DNA of 64,000 nucleotides, taken from contig NW_004454229.1 in assembly GCF_000283155.1 (NCBI RefSeq), forward strand, positions 7,826,534 to 7,890,533, read 5' to 3'. Shown one piece after another: positions 57,766-64,000 of this stretch. Under the pieces are notes generated by a model. It was not told the DNA's origin and did not search any database. It saw nothing but the letters and a program-made list of their open reading frames with translations. The position numbers and the translations under genes are program-made. This DNA is from Ceratotherium simum simum (Eukaryota; Chordata; Mammalia; Perissodactyla; Rhinocerotidae). Positions within the stretch are counted from its first letter, which is position 1. Each line of letters opens with the position of its first letter.

Positions 57766-58374
57766 CCATGAGAGTAGGTTCAGGACACTCATTTATAAAA
57801 AAAAGTTTATAGGTATATGTATTTGCTCTGTCCCAGCACATACAGAGTGCTGACTGAAGAGAATTTAATGAAGGGACTCTTTTCAGAGGAATCTGCTGGA
57901 TATCATCCATTTACTCTTCCAAATTCACTCTCCACCCAGCTCTTCTTCGCTCTGCGTCCCAGGAGGTTGACTGGTACGGACCACATCCATAATTTCCTTT
58001 GTCCTCTGCCTCTGGCCGAGCTTGGCCAATGGGAAATATCTGTTCATGATCTTTGCACATTTTTCTATTATGTTATTGGCCTTTGTCATATTGATTTGTA
58101 AGAGCTCTTTATAAAAATAAATAGCCCACAGCAATAAGTTTCTAAGTGCAGATACGATAGGCCAAAGTTGCTGTGGGAGAGGAATAGATAGTTCTCCTAC
58201 AAGAACAGTGCCGGTTCTCCACAGCACACACAGCACGCTGTGGGACTCCTCGCCTCCCCCGTGAGCCGCTCCGCCCTCCACACTTTCCAGTCCATCCAGG
58301 CTGATCTACTTGGTACAACCTCCACAGACCTTACTGGTGGACATTCCTGTGATGCTTCATACTCGGAGGCAACA
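57766..58374. other. No gene recognised
   Basis: Frames of 94 (+, 57817-58101) and 118 codons (-, 58281-57925) overlap without known domains. 'ttcatgatctttgcacattt' near 58,043 resembles a fragment of antisense L1 ORF2 C-terminus, so part may be an old L1 piece. Confidence 0.35.
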
Positions 58375-58592
58375 GGGAAGAGTGGAAAGAGTACTTGTCT
58401 TTGGACGAACCAGGAGACCCTGGTTTGATTTGTCATCGTCTAACTGGGTAACCTGGGTCAAGTTATTGTATTTTCTAGTTAAGTGGCTGACAATACCTAC
58501 TTTGTAGGTTATGGTGAAGCTTTTACAATACATGTGATGGAATCTAACAGATTGCCTAGTATATGGAAGGTGCACAATAGATGCTAGCTAAA
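58375..58592 (+). repeat. MIR SINE
   Basis: 'gtggaaagagtacttgtct', 'gagaccctggtttgatttg', 'gtaacctgggtcaagttatt' and the tail 'cctagtatatggaaggtgcacaatagatgct' (shortened) match MIR through to its end. Confidence 0.75.
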
Positions 58593-58649
58593 GGTGGAAG
58601 AAGGATGAGGGAAATTATCTAAAGCATACTCATCCCTCAAGAATCAAAG

Positions 58650-58831
58650 AAATATAGGGGGGAAGGTGAAAGGGGTAAAGGGGTGGAGAGGCACACGTGT
58701 ACGGTGACGTATGGCACCTAGACTTTTGGTAATAAACACGATGCGGTCTATACAGAAGTTGAAACATAATAATGTGCACCTGAAATGTATATAATGTTAT
58801 AAAGCAACGTGACCTCAATAAAAAAAAAATT
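58650..58831 (+). mobile_element. 5'-truncated LINE-1, 3' UTR only
   Basis: About 180 bases of the L1 3' end: 'gggaaggtgaaaggggtaaa', 'gcacacgtgtacggtgacg', 'acacgatgcggtctatacag', 'aacgtgacctcaataaaaaa'. It is the same family as the ends at 17640 and 43967 (minus). The A tail is at 58817-58830. No convincing TSD is seen. The minus-strand 120-codon frame over it is a shadow. Confidence 0.8.
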
Positions 58832-58929
58832 CTCTCACTTCCTTCAAAAGACTTCCCCGGAATATCTCCCTGACTTAGATACAAGAGAAATATTTCAAAG
58901 CTCGCTCTTTGTTTGACATAATCAAATGC

Positions 58930-59315
58930 TGCTCTTACTAATGCAATACTATCTTTTATTCCTCCTGGACAGCGTTTCTCAGTTTTCTGCAAACGTTTCC
59001 ATGTTCAATCCCTCATTTGAACTTTGCATCTGCCCTCTCTGCTCCAGCCCAACAGCCTTTATACTCACTCAGAGCCTCCTCTCCCTCAATTTGACTATGG
59101 TAGTAGCCTCCTCATCCTGTCTTCTTGCCTCTAGCCCTGCTCAGCTGGCTTCGCAATTCCCCCACAGCCTCCGGGAGGAGTTGTGACCTCCTGGCATGGA
59201 ACCCAAAGTCTGCTACAAAAATCCACATCTGCTGAAATCCTGCATCCACTATCACTGCTGGAGAATGACTTTTGCCTCATTTCTGCCTTTCATGTCTCAC
59301 GTGAATGCATCTTAT
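58930..59315 (+). repeat. L2 LINE fragment, decayed
   Basis: 'atttgactatggtagtagcc', 'tcctcatcctgtcttcttgcctctagccc' (shortened) resembles the L2 'ctggactactgcagtagcctcct...tgcctccagtc' region on the + strand. Frames of 86 and 64 codons are not genes. Confidence 0.4.
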
Positions 59316-59439
59316 TGATGTGGAACCCTAGAGGCAAGAGAGTTTGGGAAATGTGGTTCCCAGGCTTCCAGCCCTGAGGATAAAGAAGACAAAGAAGCAT
59401 GTAGAAAAGAATATTAAAACACAAACCAAAGCCCCACAT

Positions 59440-59855
59440 CATCCAGAATATCCCTTCCTGATGTTTGGGCCCCCATGTCCTCTTCAGCTCCTCCTACCTG
59501 ACTCTCTATGCCCCAGTCTCACTGAACATCTGGCTCTTTCCTGTGATGCATCCCAGCTCGTGCTCCTCTCTCTCCCTAGAAGGCCTTTTCTTCCTGCAGT
59601 TGGCCTAGCTCGCTTTCACTCTTCCTTTAGGCATTGGTTGACAAATCACCTTCTTGTGGGAGCTGCCCTGACGGCCCTGTCTGGTTGGGTCTACTGTCCT
59701 CATGCTCCCTCATCACCATACACTCATGTCATGTTTTATACTCATCTGTTTACTTGTCTGTCCTCCCCAGAGGCTGAAACTTCTAGAAGTTGAGGATTGT
59801 ATTTCAGTGTGTGTCTATAGCACAGTGCCTTTTATGTAGTGCTCAGTTGTCCACA
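59440..59855 (+). repeat. L2 LINE, 3' part
   Basis: The series 'cagctcgtgctcctctctct', 'ggccttttcttcctgcagtt', 'ttcctttaggcattggttg', 'gtgggagctgccctgacgg', 'ctgtcctccccagaggctga' and 'gcacagtgccttttatgtag' is the L2 order to near its end. The 149-codon + strand frame (59344-59793) lies over it and is repeat-derived. Confidence 0.65.
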
Positions 59856-62145
59856 GGAAAGAAGACAGACATTCAACATGTTTACTGGGCACTTACCACG
59901 AGCCGGGCGCTGTGAGGGTCTCATTCAAAGAGCAAGCGCAGAAGATGAGAGCCATGCTGTAAAGTTCTCATCTATTAAAAAAACGGTCATGGTAATTTTC
60001 GCCATGCATTCTCTCCTTTTCCAGTTGAGGAGTGGAAGAGCCACCTCTGGAGCCAAGTTTCTACCCTACCCTGCTTCCGCATAATCGTCCCCTTCCGTCA
60101 CCAAGAACAGGACAGTCACCAGAGACCTCAGACTCCTCTTCTGAATCGTTACAGGAAGAAACGCATCCACAAACTGCTCCACCCCCAGCCGTGAGCAAGA
60201 CCAGTGAAGCACAGGACAACTCCCCTAGGATGGCCAACCCCTCAGGACACCCGTGTCTCCCCCAGCCCGAGGGCCTTGAGGTTTCTGGCCCCATCAAGGG
60301 TAATCAGGGCTGCCAGGACAAAGGAAGCCTGCAGTCCATCAAACGTGCAGGCAGATGTGGTTGGCGGCGAGTGGGGCCGTGGCTTAGAAACTACTGGAAT
60401 CTCATTATGGAGACACAGGATCCTTGTGTGCTTTGCTTAGAGAAAGCCAGACCCTCCTTTTATTTTATTTTTTTTCTATGCTTTAAATGGATCTGCAGCC
60501 CTGGGATTGCTCATTAGACAAGAAATGTGAAAGTACATAAAATCTGATCTTTTTAGATACAGAATTTTGTGTTTATACTTGATGTTTAAAACGCTAAGGC
60601 TTTGGTCTCAGGGCCGTAGGCTGGAAGCAGGACATATGTACTCAGGTCGTCTCTACTTACGCCTGATTCCAGCTCATTTTCCTGCTCTATAAAGTAAAAA
60701 GGCTGATTCTTAACCTTTTCTCTTGTCACAGATCCCTTTGGAAATCTGGCAAAAGCTATGGATCCTCAGAAAGTGAATAAGTGTAACTCCCGGCTTAGCC
60801 ACGTTAAAACTTTAGTTTTTGTCTCTCACTGTCCCTCTACGGTGGAATAATTGGGGCATGTTTTCCCTTCACCTAGATGCCAACTCCAACAGATCCATGG
60901 CTTTTCTGTACACCCTTCTGGAATATTCCTCCTCTGGTCAATTAGGTCAAAACATGGGTTTACTTCAGAAGCCAGAATAACCAGAACAAGATATTAACCC
61001 AAACTCCAAACTTGACTGAGAGTGGATTTTTCCCCTTCTTCCCTTTTGGGCTGGCTTGGGTGGCAGTTCCTGACCTGAGGGACAGCGCTCAGGGAGAAGA
61101 GGGTGAGGGGACAGCAAACTTCCTACTGGAACTGGACTTGCTCTCTGATTGTGGCAGCTGTTTGGAGTGGACTCCTTTTCTCCTAGGCTCTTCCAGGAGG
61201 CCTTGGAGGTGCCTACCAGCTGCCGCCTGAGACTATTATTCCTGTGATGTGGGCCAGGCACACTTCAGGCTGCCGCTGGGCCTCTCCCTCAGCTCTGTGT
61301 TTCAGATTCTTGCTCTTGAGTTCTCTAGTCCTCTGGCAGAAGCTCTTTTGGGCAGGTTTCAAAACACCTCCAGGCAGCTGTTTTTCCCCTACTTCTAGCT
61401 CCAGGAAACACTCCTGTACCTCTAGTCCCACCAAAGTCTGGAGTGCAGACTGATTGTGGTACAGCCCCTCCATCCTGCTGCCACAGGCAGCTTCAGCTTT
61501 CTCAGGTGAGTCCTGCATACTCTTGTGTCTCCCAAACTCAGGAAAGGCTTATCAAACTCTTCCAATGGTCCCATGGAAGCCTCCTTGACGTTAGGCTGGA
61601 GGTAAAGAAATTAACACCCACACCACTGCCATTCCCCTCTTGGATGGAGGAAGATTCTCTCAGACAGTAATGGCTCTCTTCACAAATCCTTCATTTTCCT
61701 TACATCCTTTTCTCTTCTTATGCCATTGATCTACCTGAGGATCCTAGAGTTCTGAAACGGGTTCTCTGAACTTCTTTTGGTACCTATATCTGAGAATATG
61801 GAATTAAAAAGGGCGCGAGAGACAATTATATTGACGATTCAGTAAAAATGGAGGCAGGAAAATCTCAACATCTTAGAAAATATATACAAACCTTTTTGCC
61901 TATGGTTTCAGGGATTCAAGCCAATAAATGGAAGGCCAGACAAACTTGGGTTACATTCACTGATCCAGGTTTTATTAAGTTCTGGTTACAGGTTGGGCAT
62001 CAATTAAAATAATAGAAATGTGAGATTAATATCTATGGTCCCCTACCTTTTAAAATATGTAAACAGGTTCTTAGAGTGCTCTGTAATAAATGCTATAATG
62101 GAGCAGGGAGGTGTGTGTGGCGGGGAAGAGCATCTGGTTTCATTA
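59856..62145. other. GC-richer DNA with a 161-codon open frame (60032-60517, plus); no gene assigned
   Basis: At 59875-59935 'tttactgggcacttaccacg' is antisense L2/MIR wording, and 60020-60075 may be antisense MIR. The frame 60032-60517 would be Pro/Ser/Glu-rich for about 80 residues, then basic, with a hydrophobic run near its end. I recognise no domain, and it has no neighbouring exon structure that I can support. Opposing frames of 98 and 101 codons (60965-61261, 61213-61518) overlap + strand frames. I regard all as probable chance frames. Confidence 0.3.
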
Positions 62146-62149
62146 AGGG

Positions 62150-62489
62150 GATGCAGGAAAGAACTCAGAAGAAATAACACTTAGCAGGAGACTCAAGGGG
62201 ACAAAGTAGGGGGACAGGTGGTTGATGGCATCCTAGGCAGAAGGAACATGTGCAAAGGTATAATCATGTCAGCATGGAGAAAGCAAGGCTCATGGAGCCA
62301 CTTGCTGGAGGTTGAGGGGAGGAAAGTCAGGCAGGTGCATGGGGCCTTGACTGCCTCGCTTAGAAGGTTCTTCAACATTCTTCCCATTCTCCATTTTGCT
62401 TATTTGAGTAAACCCCAGCTCAGTGACAGACAGGATATCATTTTGGAGCACCTTGAGTAGTTGATGCATGAGATTATGACAGCTTGGAT
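62150..62489 (-). repeat. L2 LINE fragment, antisense (left of the ERE)
   Basis: 'aggcagaaggaacatgtgcaaagg' (shortened) at about 62235-62258 is the reverse complement of the L2 'cctttgcacatgctgttccctctgcct' region. The same element probably continues after the SINE at 62771. Confidence 0.6.
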
Positions 62490-62770
62490 AAAAGTCCTGG
62501 CAGGGGTAGAGCTGGCCCGGTGGCATAGTGGTTAAGTTCACACGCTCTGTTTCGGCAGCCTGGGGTCTACAGTTTCGGATCCAGGGCGTGGACCTACACA
62601 CCGCTTGTCAAGCCATGCTGTGGCAGAGTCCCATATAAAGCAGAGGAAGATGGGCACAGATGTTAGCCCAGGGCCAATCTTCCTCAGCAAAAAGAGGAGG
62701 ATTGGCAGATGTTAGCTCAGGGCTAATCTTCCTCACCAAAAAAAAAAAAAAAAAAGTCCTGGCAGGGGTA
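62490..62770 (+). mobile_element. ERE SINE, sense, with perfect 19-bp TSD
   Basis: The body at 62509-62751 starts 'gagctggcccggtggcatag', has box A 'tggcatagtgg' (62521-62531), a box B-like 'gtttcggatcc' (62572-62582), 'catataaagcagaggaagat' and two '...gttagc..agggc' blocks, then an A tail (62738-62755). The TSD 'aaaagtcctggcaggggta' is at 62490-62508 and 62752-62770 with no mismatch. This is the cleanest, and likely one of the youngest, insertions in the window. It splits an antisense L2. Confidence 0.95.
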
Positions 62771-62990
62771 ATGAGGGACAAGGTAGAGTTGGTAAAACTT
62801 AAATGTAGTAAGGATAAGGGAGATGGAAAATCTAATAAGACTCTAAGGTTTCTGGCTTAAAAAATACAGTGGTGGTTTTCAGAGAAAGAGAACACAAAAA
62901 GGAGCCAATTAAGGGAAGAGTCGTTATGATTCCTTCGTTTGGGAGCATGTTGAATTTGAGGTGGAGATGTCTAGAGGGCCGGCACATGTG
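62771..62990 (-). repeat. L2 LINE fragment, antisense (right of the ERE)
   Basis: 'aagactctaaggtttctggc', 'gcatgttgaatttgaggtgg' and 'agatgtctagaggg' are the reverse complement of the L2 'ggacatctccacttggatg' region, similar to the window start at 40-80. Confidence 0.6.
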
Positions 62991-63685
62991 GCTGTAGAAG
63001 AGGATTTGGTGATTTGCAGGGCTCCAGGAACCGCCCGGTTTCCGCCCTCTGCTCTCAACAATTTTCCCACAGTGCTCAGTATCAGAGGCGGGGACAGGTG
63101 AGATGTATTTGATGGGCAGGGCGACATTTGTAAATCAGGGCTAAGATAGGCCTTTAGTCCTCCATTTCGCCTTTATTCACAGAAGCCAAGGGGCTGAAAT
63201 TCACAGCCAATTCAAAAAATGATTCAAAGGTCAAGTCGTTCTGATGGTAGGTCAAAGCCATTGCTTAACATACAGATTTAAGGTGCCTGGACTCAACCCA
63301 GTTTGGCTCAGGCAGCTCTACTTATTGGTCAACGGGCATCGGGCTAAATGATCAGATCTGGGTCTCGTTCATGGGGTGAGGCAAACACAGCTGACAGGCC
63401 AGTCACCGGGAATCCCAGGGCCTACAGGGTACCAGGCAGCGAATTATGTCCGTGTGCCAACCACTCAATTGAAGGGGATTGCATAGTGTAGATGAGAGAA
63501 GAAGCTAAGAGCACAAGGTACAGGAGCCCCATCAAGCTTTAGCCTCAAAGGACAAGAAAAGGAATCGAGAGGTTAGGAACAGAGAAAGGCTTTCTTGATC
63601 CCCTTCCTAAGGCAGGTCTCGTTATCCACCCAACCAATTTTGTCTCAGCTCCTTATGGGTTTCCCTTACGGCACTTATCAAAGGT
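62991..63685. other. No recognised feature
   Basis: Single-copy-looking DNA; I see no supported frame or repeat. Confidence 0.4.
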
Positions 63686-63689
63686 TGTT

Positions 63690-63825
63690 TCTACATCTAT
63701 TTACTTGTGACTTCACTAAACTTGAAAGCAGCAACTTGCTGTCTTTTCTACTCCTTTATCTCCAGTGCCTAGAGCAGGGACTGCCACATAGTAGACACCC
63801 ATATTTGTTGAGCAAATGAAGTGGA
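63690..63825 (+). repeat. L2 LINE 3' end
   Basis: 'actaaacttgaaagcagcaa', 'ctttatctccagtgcctaga', 'gactgccacatagtagacac' and 'tttgttgagcaaatgaagtg' follow the L2 3' terminus. Confidence 0.75.
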
Positions 63826-64000
63826 ACACGAGATGGGTTGAAGCAAACAGTTCTGGAGCTGGGTCACAAACAAGGTGAAGCGGAGTACCACCTCTTTTTA
63901 TTAGGGGCTCACTATGTACAGGGTGAGCTGACATGTCAGAGGGAGGGCCCTGACCAGACCAGTCACTCTATGGTTCCTGTCTAGTCAAGTCCCTTCTAAT
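63826..64000. other. No recognised feature; window end
   Basis: Short unassigned stretch. The 72-codon minus-strand frame (63934-63716) overlaps the L2 end and is not a gene. Confidence 0.4.

Noticed and set aside
38930..57780. A TSD for L1-A ('ttacatgggag' on the left, 'ttccatgagag' on the right)
   Set aside because: Short and imperfect (9 of 11); could be chance, so not claimed.
59344..59793. 149-codon plus-strand frame
   Set aside because: It lies largely on an L2 LINE; stop-poor pyrimidine-rich L2 sequence gives such frames.
1..64000. CRISPR arrays, operons, phage or plasmid modules
   Set aside because: No regularly spaced direct repeats, no dense coding and no ribosome-binding-site pattern; SINE/LINE content is eukaryotic throughout.

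Overview
The window looks like mammalian nuclear DNA, most likely from a perissodactyl (horse, donkey, zebra, rhinoceros or tapir). The main evidence is six copies of a tRNA-derived SINE that I recognise as the equine repetitive element (ERE) family. Several keep Pol III box A/box B sequences, A-rich tails and 9-19 bp target-site duplications (TSDs). Around them is a normal eutherian repeat background: LINE-1 of several ages, L2, MIR and MLT1-type LTRs. I see no confident protein-coding exon, no rRNA or functional tRNA gene, and no prokaryotic, viral or CRISPR-like system. The longest open frames are either LINE-1 relics or chance frames, and the two longest (378 and 296 codons) are artefacts of reading through an assembly gap.

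Layout. 0-13.5 kb: old, decayed DNA with L2, MIR, an ancient antisense L1 and LTR-like fragments. 13.7-18.5 kb: an antisense ancient L1 split by an ERE, a partial MLT1 LTR, a short L1 with a textbook 5' inversion (twin priming) and a second ERE. 19-22.2 kb: the 5' part of an old sense L1, interrupted by an ERE and by a second interspersed repeat. 22.3-38.9 kb: mostly unassigned sequence with L2/MIR, one ERE, one almost complete MLT1-type LTR, a possible retroviral LTR, and a perfect 14-bp-arm hairpin near 31.28 kb. 38.9-57.8 kb: a nested block of three nearly full-length LINE-1s. 57.8-64 kb: decayed sequence with L2/MIR, a short L1 3' end and one ERE with a perfect 19-bp TSD.

The most notable structure is the 38.9-57.8 kb nest. 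The oldest L1 (L1-A) lies on the + strand and is split at the end of its 5' untranslated region. An antisense L1 (L1-B) sits in the split, flanked by an 18-bp TSD with 2 mismatches. L1-B is split between its ORF1 and ORF2 by a younger antisense L1 (L1-C). L1-A was also hit later by an ERE in its reverse-transcriptase region. With the inserts removed, all three elements are about 6.1-6.3 kb, which supports this reading. All three carry changes at the reverse-transcriptase FADD motif and broken frames, so they look dead. A 790-base run of N lies inside L1-B.

I did not find a novel biological system. The observations worth checking are structural: the dated order of insertions, the twin-priming event, the hairpin, an in-frame insertion that forms an inverted repeat in L1-C, and an L1-internal site where microsatellites form. 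Family names are from memory of consensus sequences; RepeatMasker with a perissodactyl library would settle them.
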